From contig NZ_ARQJ01000024.1 of the NCBI RefSeq assembly GCF_000385175.1, positions 62,001-126,000 of the forward strand: 64,000 bases of DNA, given 5' to 3'. Shown here piece after piece: positions 17,464 to 28,006 of the stretch. The notes beneath the pieces are model-generated. The model saw only the letters and a list, made by a program, of their open reading frames with translations. It had not been told where the DNA came from and ran no database searches. Position numbers and translations under genes: made by a program. Position 1 is the first letter of the stretch. Every line of letters begins with the position of its first letter. The DNA comes from Salinicoccus albus DSM 19776 (GTDB taxonomy: Bacteria > Bacillota > Bacilli > Staphylococcales > Salinicoccaceae).

Positions 17464-18038
17464 TGGAAACGCTTGGAGTTATTCTGGCCGGCGGGCGCTC
17501 CACAAGATTCGGTGAGGACAAATCGTTTTATAAACTGGCCGGGCAGCCGATGTATCAGCATATTGCGGATATTTTATCACGCACAGGGGTCTGTTCAGAT
17601 ATTGTCATAAGCACAAATGCGGCGCTGCAGGATGATTTTGACAATTACGTTACGGTCACTGACGACGAAAGATTTACGGATAAAGGGCCGTTGGGCGGTC
17701 TGCATGCTGCGGCCGGCGCATACCCGGAGGCCCGCCTGATGGTGATGTCGTGTGATACCCCTTATGTGCCGCCGGATTGGATGGTCAGGCTTCATGACAC
17801 AGCCGCGCAGCAGCCGGGCAGTATCATTGTCACGGCAGAAGCGGACAGGCTGCACCCGTTGATTGGCGTCTACCAGGGAGAAGATCTCGCGGGGCGTCTG
17901 GAGTCACAGCTTGTGTCGGACAGGCTGAGTATGCGCGCATTTTTTGATAATAACAACGTAACACAGCTCGATGCGACAGAATATGGAGTGACAGAGAAAC
18001 AGCTCGTTAATATAAACAAGAGGAGAGATATCCTCTGA
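17463..18038 (+). CDS. mobA: Molybdenum cofactor guanylyltransferase MobA
   Basis: Attaches GMP to the molybdenum cofactor to give the guanine dinucleotide form used by DMSO reductase-family enzymes such as nitrate reductase and formate dehydrogenase. The nucleotidyltransferase loop [15 protein letters not shown] is at residues 8-22. [11 protein letters not shown] (about 71-81) and SCDTPYV follow, with Asp as metal ligand. The 191 residues are normal. The protein ends 11 bases before moaA. Confidence 0.93.
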   Translation: METLGVILAGGRSTRFGEDKSFYKLAGQPMYQHIADILSRTGVCSDIVISTNAALQDDFDNYVTVTDDERFTDKGPLGGLHAAAGAYPEARLMVMSCDTPYVPPDWMVRLHDTAAQQPGSIIVTAEADRLHPLIGVYQGEDLAGRLESQLVSDRLSMRAFFDNNNVTQLDATEYGVTEKQLVNINKRRDIL

Positions 18039-18049
18039 GGAGGGGTGCT

Positions 18050-19072
18050 ATGACAGAGGCAATCACAGATAAGTTTGGCAGACCGATCAGAGATTTGCGC
18101 ATATCCGTCACAGACCGCTGTAATTTTAGATGCAGTTACTGCATGCCGAAGGAAATATTCGGCGATGATTTCGAATTCATGCATAAGGATGAACTCCTGA
18201 CTTTCGAAGAAGTTGAAAGGGTGGCGAGAATCTATGCGGACCTTGGTGTAAAGAAGCTGAGAATCACGGGCGGGGAACCGCTCCTCCGCAAAGACCTTCA
18301 CGAACTCATTGCGATGCTGGACGCGATTCCCGGGATCGAAGACATTGGTATGACAACCAACGGGCTGCTGCTCAAGAAACACGGTCAAAAGCTTTACGAT
18401 GCCGGGCTCAAAAGGCTGAACATCAGTCTGGATGCCATTGATGACCAGCTTTTCGGGGAGATTAACGATCGGGGCATCGGCACCTCCCGCATTGTGGAAC
18501 AGATTGAATATGCGATATCCGTCGGCTTTCAGATCAAGATAAACATGGTGGTTCAAAAAGGGATGAACGAACATGAAATCCTGCCGATGGCACGGTTCTT
18601 CAAAAAGATGCCGGTCACACTCCGGTTTATAGAATTTATGGATGTCGGCAATGATAACGGATGGAATTTTGATAAAGTCATCACGAAAACAGAGATTCTG
18701 AAAATGCTGGAAGATGAATTCGATATCGAACCGCTTGCACCGGCGTATTATGGCGAGGTCGCCAAAGTGTACCAGCATAAGGATGCCGATTCATACCTCG
18801 GCTTTATCACCAGTGTGTCCGAGAGTTTCTGTTCCACGTGTACAAGAGCGAGGCTGTCCGCGGACGGCAAGTTCTTCGGCTGTTTGTTTGCTGTGGACGG
18901 ATTCGATGTAAAGCAGCTGATCAGGGCTGGCGCTTCCGATGATGAACTGAAGCAAACCCTGACAGGTGTCTGGAGCGAACGCGATGACCGGTATTCGGAC
19001 ATACGCACGGAAATCACTGCAGAACGGCGCAAACAGCGCAAAAAGATAAACATGAGTTATATCGGGGGATAA
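18050..19072 (+). CDS. moaA: GTP 3',8-cyclase MoaA (radical SAM)
   Basis: Radical S-adenosylmethionine enzyme that rearranges GTP in the first step of molybdenum cofactor synthesis. The N-terminal cluster motif CNFRCSYC holds Cys24, Cys28 and Cys31. A second 4Fe-4S site is formed near the C terminus by the cysteines in [19 protein letters not shown]. The SAM-binding GGEPLLR is at about 80-86, and the C terminus ends in the required Gly-Gly. It is the last gene of the cluster, ended by a terminator at 19073-19108. Confidence 0.96.
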   Translation: MTEAITDKFGRPIRDLRISVTDRCNFRCSYCMPKEIFGDDFEFMHKDELLTFEEVERVARIYADLGVKKLRITGGEPLLRKDLHELIAMLDAIPGIEDIGMTTNGLLLKKHGQKLYDAGLKRLNISLDAIDDQLFGEINDRGIGTSRIVEQIEYAISVGFQIKINMVVQKGMNEHEILPMARFFKKMPVTLRFIEFMDVGNDNGWNFDKVITKTEILKMLEDEFDIEPLAPAYYGEVAKVYQHKDADSYLGFITSVSESFCSTCTRARLSADGKFFGCLFAVDGFDVKQLIRAGASDDELKQTLTGVWSERDDRYSDIRTEITAERRKQRKKINMSYIGG

Positions 19073-19108
19073 GACGTGTAAAGGGGGACGCCCTTTCACG
19101 TCTTTTTT
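19073..19108 (+). terminator. Terminator of the molybdenum cofactor operon
   Basis: GACGTG (19073-19078) pairs with CACGTC (19097-19102), and AAAGGG (19080-19085) with CCCTTT (19091-19096). One T is bulged and a run of T follows. Confidence 0.85.
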
Positions 19109-19127
19109 CAGGTAAGGAAGGTCGACG

Positions 19128-20705
19128 ATGAAGATAAATATGCCTGTTAAATATATGGGGCTCTATACTGTTATATGTCTGGCTGCAATCGCTGCATATG
19201 TTGGATTCGGCCATCATCTTTCATTGCTGCTTGAAGATATTGTGATGGCTCGTTCAGCCCCTGGCGGCCAGCTGCTCCTGTGGATGGCAGTATTTTTCGT
19301 ATTGTATACGAGTATTTCGCTCCTCTATACAACAGTCAGCCAGAGAATAGCAAACCGGCGGATAGAGACGCTCGGCAGAAAGATCATCAGCAAAATTGAT
19401 GACCAGACGTTTAAAGAATCAGAATCTATGATGAATGCTGTTTTTGTGCATCTTGAGAAATACAGACCGTTTGAAAAGGTGTTTATCCCCGTCGTTGTCC
19501 AGACGATGGTCAAAATCACAGTGATCGCAGCAGCAATGTTTTTCATCAACGAAATAGCGGCGCTGATACTGATTATTACCGCGCCGTTCGTTCCTGTCTA
19601 CTACATTCTTGTCGGGCTGCGGACACAGGACGAAGCAAAAGCACAGGCATCCCAATTTGATGCACTCGGCACGCTTTTTCTCAATCTTATACGCGGCAGG
19701 AATACGGTGAAATATACGCAGTCAGAACCGACAGTGACCTCAAGGCTTGAGAATGCCAATAAGAATTATGTCAAAGAAACGATGGGTATTTTGAAATACG
19801 CCTTCCAGTCCACATTGATGCTTGAATTCATCACCATTCTTGGTATTGGTCTGATCGCACTGGAAGTCGGACTTGAGATCATCATATTTGAGAGCATCAG
19901 CTTCTATTCAGCGTTCTTCACGCTATTTCTTGCACCGGAATTCTATAATGCGCTGAAAGTGCTCGGTATAGAATTCCATAATGGCAAGCTTGCCCGCGGC
20001 AGTCTTGAAGTGATTGATAAGTGGCTTGAAAAAGAAACAATCGAAACGGATTACAGAGCATACGATCTCGCGGATGAGGCGGTGAAACTCAGCAATGTCA
20101 CACTGGGCTACAAAGACATCAATTTGATTGAAAATGCGGACTTTACCGTACCGTCCGCAGGGTTCACAGCAGTGACGGGTCCGTCGGGCATCGGTAAGAC
20201 CACCCTGCTCAAAATGATTCTCGGACTGCATCCGCCCGGAGCTGGCCGGGTGCATATCCGTACGGATGACATCGGTTATATTTCAGATCATATCTATTTC
20301 TCGGATACGACGATCTATGATTATGTCTCTGATGGAGAAGCGGATGAGGCGCACGTCATGCAGATACTGGCTGAACTCGATATGATGAACAGTATTGATA
20401 ATCTAAAAGCCGGTATCCATACCCCGATCGTCAACCATAATATCCCGCTTTCAGGCGGAGAGATTGTGCGTCTGAAGATGGCGCGGGTGCTGGTCAAAAA
20501 GCCCGACATCATACTGATGGATGAACCGACGGAATATCTGGATGCAAAGACCGAGCAGCTGGTGATGGATCACTTGAAACACTTGAAGCGGAGGGCAGCA
20601 ATCATTGCAGTCGTCCACCGGAGACAGCTGCTTAAAATTGCAGACTTCCATTACACTGTAAAAGACAGACAAATCATTCCCCGGATTGGAGGGGAGAGAG
20701 GATGA
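19128..20705 (+). CDS. cydD: CydD-like ABC exporter subunit (membrane + ATPase)
   Basis: Half of a heterodimeric type IV ABC exporter. In other bacteria CydDC exports glutathione or cysteine, or handles haem, and is needed for cytochrome bd assembly. The N-terminal half (about 1-310) has five or six membrane segments. The ATPase half has Walker A GPSGIGKTT (about 351-359), signature LSGGE and Walker B IILMDEPTEYLD. The 525 residues fit. It overlaps the next gene by four bases (ATGA). Assignment as CydD rests on the clear CydC partner. No cydAB is present in the window. Confidence 0.82.
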   Translation: MKINMPVKYMGLYTVICLAAIAAYVGFGHHLSLLLEDIVMARSAPGGQLLLWMAVFFVLYTSISLLYTTVSQRIANRRIETLGRKIISKIDDQTFKESESMMNAVFVHLEKYRPFEKVFIPVVVQTMVKITVIAAAMFFINEIAALILIITAPFVPVYYILVGLRTQDEAKAQASQFDALGTLFLNLIRGRNTVKYTQSEPTVTSRLENANKNYVKETMGILKYAFQSTLMLEFITILGIGLIALEVGLEIIIFESISFYSAFFTLFLAPEFYNALKVLGIEFHNGKLARGSLEVIDKWLEKETIETDYRAYDLADEAVKLSNVTLGYKDINLIENADFTVPSAGFTAVTGPSGIGKTTLLKMILGLHPPGAGRVHIRTDDIGYISDHIYFSDTTIYDYVSDGEADEAHVMQILAELDMMNSIDNLKAGIHTPIVNHNIPLSGGEIVRLKMARVLVKKPDIILMDEPTEYLDAKTEQLVMDHLKHLKRRAAIIAVVHRRQLLKIADFHYTVKDRQIIPRIGGERG

Positions 20706-22321
20706 ATTATTTAAGGACTGAGCGAAAGTATATCCTCTACAGCATTCTGCTGGGACTTGCGGGCGGCCTGGTCGGCGTGAGCATCTTTGGTCTGAGTGGC
20801 TATATGATCAGCCTGAGTTTCTTTGACCCGCCGTTTTTCATCATTATTCTAATCATTGCTGTCATTAAACTGTTCGGTATGATGAAAGGCGCTTTCCGCT
20901 ATATCGAACGGCTGCTGTCACACGAGGCCACATTTCAGATGATCGGCAGACTGAGACTGAATTATTTTAAACGGTCGATAGACCTCAAAGAAGATACGCA
21001 CAGTGTGAAATTCATCCAGTGGCTCAACCAGCATTTTGACCAGGTGGAAGATTATTATATCAGGATTATTTATCCGTATGCGACAGCCGCACTGTTATCC
21101 TTGATTTTAACAATACTGTCGTTTTATATTGGAGCTGAAATCGTCATATTAATGATCGTGACTGCACTTTTTCTGCTGGTTGTCATTCCTAAAGTATTTG
21201 AAAGGCTCGTCTATAGGAATGCTGCGGAAAGAGAAGCTGTCGATACACAGCTTTATATGAAGTTGTATCATTATATCCACGATTTCACAGACCTTTTCGT
21301 CACGAAACAGATTGATGAGAACAAGGTGAAAATGGAGGAAATGCTGCACAGTATTCGTAAAAATGAAGATAAGAACAGCCTGTATGATGCGCTGATGACC
21401 TTCAGTGCCCGGATGGTTCAAATTCTGGGTATTATAGCGGTGATCATTTTGATGTATCAGGAATTACCGCTTCTGGTACCGATGGTGCTGCTCCTGCTGA
21501 TCAGTTATTTCGATATGGTCATGCCTGTCATGGCGCCGGCCAGTAATTACCGGTCGGTCAAAGAAGCGGTGCACGTGCTGGATGCAGATAAAAGTCCGTC
21601 CGGGATGGCGCCGGAGCAGACAGATTGTATTTCCCGGGTAATCATCGATGACCTGGATTACTGTTATCCGGGCTCAAAACAGAATGTGCTGAATCATATC
21701 AACGCGTCATTCGAAAAAGGAAAGAAATACGCCATCATCGGCAGCAGCGGTTCGGGAAAAACGACTTTGCTGAAACGGATTATCCAGGGTGATGAGCGTA
21801 TCGGGCTTTATGATCACGAGGATAAGCCCGCCCGGGAGTCAGTGATTAAAGATGCCTCCATCATGCCACAGCATCTTGATTTCTATAATGCATCAATCAT
21901 GGATAACGTCACGATGTTCGGTCATTTCCGGGCATCGGAAGACACAGTCCGGCATCTGCTTGATGAACTGCAGATTAAAAATTATCAGCCTGACACGATG
22001 ATTGCACATACAGGCAGATTGTCCGGCGGTGAAGAAAAGCGCCTGCATTTTATCCGTATGATCATCGAGGATAAGCATTGGTGGATACTGGACGAACCGA
22101 CGGCAAGACTCGATGACGTGCTGAAGGAAAAGGTGTGGCAGGAGATTTTCAATAAGGAAACCGTGATTGTCAGTACGCATGATCTCAGCCGCCTTGAGGA
22201 TTTTGATTATATCTATTATATGGAGCAGGGCGAAATGATAGAAGCCGGCACATATGAATCACTGATTGAACGAAAAGGTGAAGTCTGGCATGCAAAAGAA
22301 CGGTTTAAAGACAATTTATAG
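20702..22321 (+). CDS. cydC: CydC-like ABC exporter subunit (membrane + ATPase)
   Basis: Partner of the preceding subunit. The RYIERLLSHEATFQMIGRLR stretch (about 67-86) is a strong CydC hallmark. Six membrane helices occupy about 1-290. The ATPase domain has Walker A GSSGSGKTT, signature LSGGEEKR, and WWILDEPTARLDD as Walker B with D-loop. A Thr-His switch (STHD) is present. The heterodimer would export a reductant-type thiol needed for cytochrome bd maturation, but the substrate is not readable from sequence. Confidence 0.87.
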   Translation: MNYLRTERKYILYSILLGLAGGLVGVSIFGLSGYMISLSFFDPPFFIIILIIAVIKLFGMMKGAFRYIERLLSHEATFQMIGRLRLNYFKRSIDLKEDTHSVKFIQWLNQHFDQVEDYYIRIIYPYATAALLSLILTILSFYIGAEIVILMIVTALFLLVVIPKVFERLVYRNAAEREAVDTQLYMKLYHYIHDFTDLFVTKQIDENKVKMEEMLHSIRKNEDKNSLYDALMTFSARMVQILGIIAVIILMYQELPLLVPMVLLLLISYFDMVMPVMAPASNYRSVKEAVHVLDADKSPSGMAPEQTDCISRVIIDDLDYCYPGSKQNVLNHINASFEKGKKYAIIGSSGSGKTTLLKRIIQGDERIGLYDHEDKPARESVIKDASIMPQHLDFYNASIMDNVTMFGHFRASEDTVRHLLDELQIKNYQPDTMIAHTGRLSGGEEKRLHFIRMIIEDKHWWILDEPTARLDDVLKEKVWQEIFNKETVIVSTHDLSRLEDFDYIYYMEQGEMIEAGTYESLIERKGEVWHAKERFKDNL

Positions 22322-22377
22322 AAAATGATAAATTGACATGCTAAGATGTCAATAAGTGCACCAGCGCTTGGAAAGTA

Positions 22378-23238
22378 GTGATTTATATTAAGAAAATAGC
22401 AATTGTGACTGACTCTGCAGCCGGCCTGAGTCATGAATATATTGATCAGCATGACATCAGGGTGCTGCCGATGACCGTGATTATAGATGGCCAGGCATAC
22501 AGGGACGGTATAGATAAAACGACAGAAGAAGTGTATGAAATGCTTCGGGAGAGCGGGGAAGGAGCCAAGACCTCCCAGCCAACAGCCGGGGAATTCATCC
22601 AAGTATATGAAGCACTGGATAACGACGAGCGGTATGAAGCCATCATTGCTGTCCATGCGTCAAGTGAACTGACGGGGACTTATCAGAGTTCCATCAGCGC
22701 CTCTGAAACTGTGAGTAAACCGGTACACGTCATCGATTCCAAAATCGGCAGTTATCCGATGGCAAAAATGATCCAGTCAGCGGTGGATGGCAGGAATTCA
22801 GACGAATCATTGGTAGATATTGTCCAGAATATCAAAGACATGACGGAGGCGGCACAGCTTTACCTGCTGCCGCAGAACTTCAGCCAGCTGAGGAAGTCCG
22901 GCCGGGTCTCCGCTTCACAATCCATGCTGGCCTCTCTGTTGAACATTCATATCAAGCTGATGTTTGAAGACGGCAAAGTCATCGTCGGAGAAAAGGTCAG
23001 GACGAGGAAAAAGATGATCAACGCCGTGATGGACAGGCTCGAAGCACATGTCAGGCAGGATGCAGTGAAGACGCTGTCCATCGTCCATGCCGGCAATGAA
23101 TCGATCATTACAGACTGGAAAGAGCGTATTGAGAGCAGGCTGTCAGACATAGATCTCATGGTAGAACCGCTGGTAACTGTGGCCGGTGTGCATGCCGGAC
23201 ACGGCACCATCGGATTTGGATTTATAAAAGGACATTAG
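22378..23238 (+). CDS. DegV family fatty acid-binding protein
   Basis: DegV/FakB proteins bind a fatty acid and present it to the FakA kinase for phosphorylation. The 286-residue sequence opens with KIAIVTDSAAGLS and has the family features TSQPTAGEF, the SSELTGTYQS lipid-contact loop and the ending HAGHGTIGFGF. The start is uncertain: GTG 22378 has only a weak GGAAAG nearby, and ATT 22390 at the IKKIAIV position is possible. A second DegV is encoded at 57054-57926. Confidence 0.85.
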   Translation: MIYIKKIAIVTDSAAGLSHEYIDQHDIRVLPMTVIIDGQAYRDGIDKTTEEVYEMLRESGEGAKTSQPTAGEFIQVYEALDNDERYEAIIAVHASSELTGTYQSSISASETVSKPVHVIDSKIGSYPMAKMIQSAVDGRNSDESLVDIVQNIKDMTEAAQLYLLPQNFSQLRKSGRVSASQSMLASLLNIHIKLMFEDGKVIVGEKVRTRKKMINAVMDRLEAHVRQDAVKTLSIVHAGNESIITDWKERIESRLSDIDLMVEPLVTVAGVHAGHGTIGFGFIKGH

Positions 23239-23245
23239 AAATCGG

Positions 23246-23275
23246 ACATGGCCTGGTTACTCAGGCCATGTTTTT
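23246..23275 (+). terminator. Terminator after degV-type gene
   Basis: Ten-pair stem ACATGGCCTG (23246-23255) and CAGGCCATGT (23262-23271), six-base loop, followed by T. Confidence 0.85.
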
Positions 23276-23337
23276 CATGTCAGATAAGTATATAATGTAA
23301 AGAATTTGTATAAATGTAGCAAGTACGATGCTGTTTA

Positions 23338-23346
23338 TGATAAAAT
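23338..23346 (+). promoter_or_regulatory. Extended -10 promoter of the CorC/MpfA leader transcript
   Basis: TGATAAAAT at 23338-23346. Transcription would begin near 23353, just before the first leader helix at 23369. Confidence 0.4.
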
Positions 23347-23368
23347 ACTCTTAATATTTATCAGGAAA

Positions 23369-23520
23369 CCGGTAGGAGGTGACTACAATTGGGAAGGCGA
23401 ATTTGAAAGCTGATCTGCAGAATGGAATGTTGACGGGAAAGAAGGCCCCAAAATTAGAAAACGCTTTCAAAAAGAATTGTAGTCTCAAAATTACCGGAGG
23501 TGAATCCCGTTCACGGGGGA
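23369..23520 (+). ncRNA. Structured 5' leader RNA, candidate cis-regulator of the CorC/MpfA gene
   Basis: Three nested perfect helices are visible. P1 is CCGGTA (23369-23374) with TACCGG (23492-23497). P2 is GACTACAATT (23381-23390) with AATTGTAGTC (23475-23484). P3 is TTTGAAAGC (23402-23410) with GCTTTCAAA (23463-23471). The 3' strand of P1 runs into GGAGG (23496-23500). A small hairpin CCCG-TTCA-CGGG (23506-23517) then overlaps the GGGGG ribosome site (23515-23519) of the downstream TTG start at 23526. This layout suits a switch acting on translation. The same stretch also carries an open frame (see Findings). I do not recognise it as a known riboswitch class; M-box and ydaO cores are absent. 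Confidence 0.5.
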
Positions 23521-23525
23521 ACTAA

Positions 23526-24863
<1,338 letters not shown>

Positions 24864-24872
24864 ATAAAATAC

Positions 24873-24905
24873 GGGGCGAAACCATTGTTTCGCCCCTTCT
24901 TTTTG
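24873..24905 (+). terminator. Terminator after CorC/MpfA-type gene
   Basis: Ten-pair stem GGGGCGAAAC (24873-24882) and GTTTCGCCCC (24887-24896), loop CATT, then TTCTTTTT. Confidence 0.88.
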
Positions 24906-24906
24906 A

Positions 24907-27789
24907 TTATTCTGTGTGAGCTTCCAAATATCGATAGATTTCATAATCCAATGATTCTTTCATATTCATGTGCATGGTCACTACAGATTTCGCATCAGGT
25001 TCACCATTCATCGTTGTTTCAGCGATTGAGTCAAAGTCGATGTCTGCTTGTCCCAAATAGTAAAAGTCCTTGCCTTCATCATCATCCTTTTTAACAAATA
25101 TATACAGAGGGAGACCTTCATTCCTATGACCCTCTAAGATTCCCCGGATCTCTTTGGATTTTAACGTGCGGTTACTTCTGGTAAACCATTTTAAAGTATG
25201 TGGATCCAAAAATTGATCGTCATATTTGATCGTATCTTCAATCTCAGCATCTTTATGATATGTGATGAATATCGGCACCGTATGATGTTTGTTTTTGTAT
25301 CCATACATGGTTGACGCCTCGTCCTTCTCCCAATTCAGCAGGCGACAGACGTCCTTTCTGCCATATTTTCGATTGATTGTCAGCTGTTCAGATTGATTAT
25401 AGGCATTGGCATTTAAAATGGATAGTTCCAGCAAATCCTCAATCTGTTCTTTTATGATGCCTTCTTCCAGTGCTTCTTGGAATTTCTTCGTAATGGTAAT
25501 TACTTTTCCATCAATTTCAATCAGCGGATGCGCAAACTTTTTCTGATCGGATGTTTTGTAAAATTCGTGGGTCAATACACGGATGATGGATTCCATTGTC
25601 AGGTCATTCATGTGATAACCTTTTCGGATCATCTTTAACTGGAATTCCCCTTTATGGACAGGCCCATCCATGGCCTCCATAAGAAGCAGCGCTTCCTGGA
25701 TTCTCTTTCCTTCAGTCATTTCCTGTGACAGAAATGTAAGTATTTTATGAAATGATTTCGGAATCGCAATGTCAAGTTCCTCAATCTTTTGCAGGAATTC
25801 GATATAATGACCATATTTATCAAAAATGATGAGTGGGTCCATTACATCTTTATCATTATAGAAATCAATGAGGGTCGGTTTGTGTCCAATCTTGTTCTTC
25901 AAATATACGTACATTTCCTTCATGAACTTTTGGCTATTCAATGTGGAAGTGTTAATTGATTTATAAACTTTCTCTTTAGCGACCTTTTCGAAATTGATTG
26001 TTGAAACGCCTGAGATGACATCCCTTGTATTGATCGATTTTCTGAGTGTGTCTTTGTTGTATGATTTATCACCTGTCAATGCCACGGGGATCATATAGTT
26101 ATTTTTATAGTTTCCGATGAAATCTATTACCGTCAAATAATCTTTGCCGTCACTCTTTCTCAGCCCGCGACCCAGCTGTTGGATGAATATGATGCTCGAT
26201 TGTGTCTGTCTGAGCAGCACTACCTGATTGATGGAAGGAATGTCGACCCCTTCATTGAAAATATCGACAGTAATGATGTAATCCAGTTGATTCGCTTCAA
26301 GCTGACGAACCGCATACTGTCTCTCACGCTGGTTGTCTTTACCGGTTAATGCAATTGTCCTGTAACCGCTTTGGTTGAGCATTTCGCTAATTTCGGAAGC
26401 TTCCCGTCTGTTGGAAACAAACATTAAGCCTCTTCGTTCCTCACCGGAATATCCATAATATTCAACCTTCTCAATGATATGATCGACTCTTTCTTTGCTG
26501 ACTAGTTTGCTTAATGAAGTTGTTTCGTCAATGATAATTCCATCTTTTTCAAAGTCCGTTACACCAAAATAATGGAAGGGAGACAATATTTCCTCTTCAA
26601 GTGCCTGCTGTAATCTGATTTCGTAGGCAATGTTGTAGTCGAATAAGGAGAATATATCTGCATCATCCGTTCTTTCCGGTGTGGCTGTCATCCCCATGAG
26701 GAATTTTGGTTTGAGATAATCGATGATTTTTTGATAGGATGCTGCCCCCGAACGGTGTGCTTCATCGATCACGATATAATCAAACGCATCATGTCTAAAT
26801 TGATGCAGATTTTCAGTCTTGGACATTGTTTGTATTGTGGCAAATAGATATTTTGCATTGGAATCCTTCTGATTGCCGCTGTATACTCCGAATTCATAGG
26901 CAGGTTTGTCAATGAGCGAAGCAAAATCACTTTTAGATTTATCCAGTATCTGCTCACGATGGGCTAGGAAAAGCACTCGCTTGGGTTCGAACTGTTTGAC
27001 GTCGAATGCAGACAAATACGTTTTGCCAGTGCCTGTCGCTGATATCACCAGTCCTTTATCCTTACCAGCGTCCCGCAGGTTTTTCAATTGAATGAGCGCT
27101 TCCTGTTGCATCAGATTCGGCTTAATTTTTTCTTTCATCAGTGATTTGTACTCGTACTTGGATTGATCTTCTATGATTTGAATGATTTTCCTGCGTTCCG
27201 GTTGTTCAATATAGTTCGTTTCATAGGCGTCAATCCAACTATGATCGATTGGGATAGCTTCGCTCCATAAAGACTCGAAGTTTTCACGGAAGTGATTGAT
27301 CACTTCCCCATTTTCCAAACTGGTCAGTTTGAGATTGTATTCATAGTTTTTCTTAAGGGCAGTGTCAGTCAGGTTAGAGCTGCCGATGATCATCGCACTG
27401 TACCTGTTGTTATTGAATATGTAACCTTTTGCATGGAACCCTTCTTTATCTGTAACCCTTACTTCTACATTTGGGAGTTTAAGTAATTCCTTAAACACTT
27501 TTGGCTTGTTGAAATTCAAATATGTAGAAGTCACAATGCGTCCTCTCACACCTTGTTTAGCAAGTTCATATAACGTGGACTTTAAAGTTGCTAATCCGCC
27601 TTCTGTGATAAAAGCGACAGAAATGATGAAGGACTCACAGATTTCCATTTCATCCAGTATGGGAGAAAGGATATTCTCTGTACCATTATTAATGATGAGT
27701 TTGGGCGGATGATGGGCAATCTTATTGGAGGATTGGTCTAAAAATCCTTTTTCATAGGCATTCAATAGATTATCCTTGTTGACCTGCAT
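24907..27789 (-). CDS. PLD nuclease - SF2 helicase - DUF3427 fusion protein
   Basis: A 960-residue multidomain protein likely acting on nucleic acid. ATG 27789 follows AAGGTGG. Domains in order: phospholipase D-like nuclease (about 55-190, with HAKGYIFNNN followed by IIGSSNLT, one HKD-type motif); superfamily 2 helicase of the SSL2 type (about 235-600, with Walker A SATGTGKT, IDEAHRSGA as DEAH box, MTATPER, and QQLGRGLRK as motif VI); and a C-terminal DUF3427 region (about 650-950). Such fusions are scattered among bacteria and often suspected in defence or DNA repair, but I know of no settled function. It stands alone between core genes and appears AT-richer than its neighbours, suggesting acquisition. 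Confidence 0.85.
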   Translation of the reverse strand: MQVNKDNLLNAYEKGFLDQSSNKIAHHPPKLIINNGTENILSPILDEMEICESFIISVAFITEGGLATLKSTLYELAKQGVRGRIVTSTYLNFNKPKVFKELLKLPNVEVRVTDKEGFHAKGYIFNNNRYSAMIIGSSNLTDTALKKNYEYNLKLTSLENGEVINHFRENFESLWSEAIPIDHSWIDAYETNYIEQPERRKIIQIIEDQSKYEYKSLMKEKIKPNLMQQEALIQLKNLRDAGKDKGLVISATGTGKTYLSAFDVKQFEPKRVLFLAHREQILDKSKSDFASLIDKPAYEFGVYSGNQKDSNAKYLFATIQTMSKTENLHQFRHDAFDYIVIDEAHRSGAASYQKIIDYLKPKFLMGMTATPERTDDADIFSLFDYNIAYEIRLQQALEEEILSPFHYFGVTDFEKDGIIIDETTSLSKLVSKERVDHIIEKVEYYGYSGEERRGLMFVSNRREASEISEMLNQSGYRTIALTGKDNQRERQYAVRQLEANQLDYIITVDIFNEGVDIPSINQVVLLRQTQSSIIFIQQLGRGLRKSDGKDYLTVIDFIGNYKNNYMIPVALTGDKSYNKDTLRKSINTRDVISGVSTINFEKVAKEKVYKSINTSTLNSQKFMKEMYVYLKNKIGHKPTLIDFYNDKDVMDPLIIFDKYGHYIEFLQKIEELDIAIPKSFHKILTFLSQEMTEGKRIQEALLLMEAMDGPVHKGEFQLKMIRKGYHMNDLTMESIIRVLTHEFYKTSDQKKFAHPLIEIDGKVITITKKFQEALEEGIIKEQIEDLLELSILNANAYNQSEQLTINRKYGRKDVCRLLNWEKDEASTMYGYKNKHHTVPIFITYHKDAEIEDTIKYDDQFLDPHTLKWFTRSNRTLKSKEIRGILEGHRNEGLPLYIFVKKDDDEGKDFYYLGQADIDFDSIAETTMNGEPDAKSVVTMHMNMKESLDYEIYRYLEAHTE

Positions 27790-28006
27790 GTTAACGCCAC
27801 CTTAAGCTTGATACCTCCAATTATAAGCAATCCACTATTGTTTTCCAAGATCCAAAACAAGATTGGATTCTTGCAGCCTGATGATGCTATTGTATTTCCC
27901 GCTGTCATAAAGCTTGAAAATACTTCTATTGCTTTTATGAAAGGGTTTACATTAAATAGTTTCATCCCTTATGATTAAATTACTTAACATAAATAGGAGG
28001 ATTTTC

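Noticed and set aside
17870-18778. 302-codon minus-strand open frame opposite mobA/moaA
   Set aside because: Shadow frame over the radical SAM gene, without ribosome site or recognisable domain.
23369-23520. Assignment of the CorC leader to the M-box or ydaO riboswitch
   Set aside because: Fragments such as GGTGAATCC and GGGGGAAC occur but in the wrong order, and the conserved cores of these classes are missing.
27762-27965. Minus-strand frame of 67 codons upstream of the helicase gene
   Set aside because: AAGGG abuts the ATG with no spacer, the frame overlaps the helicase start, and the product has no recognisable features.
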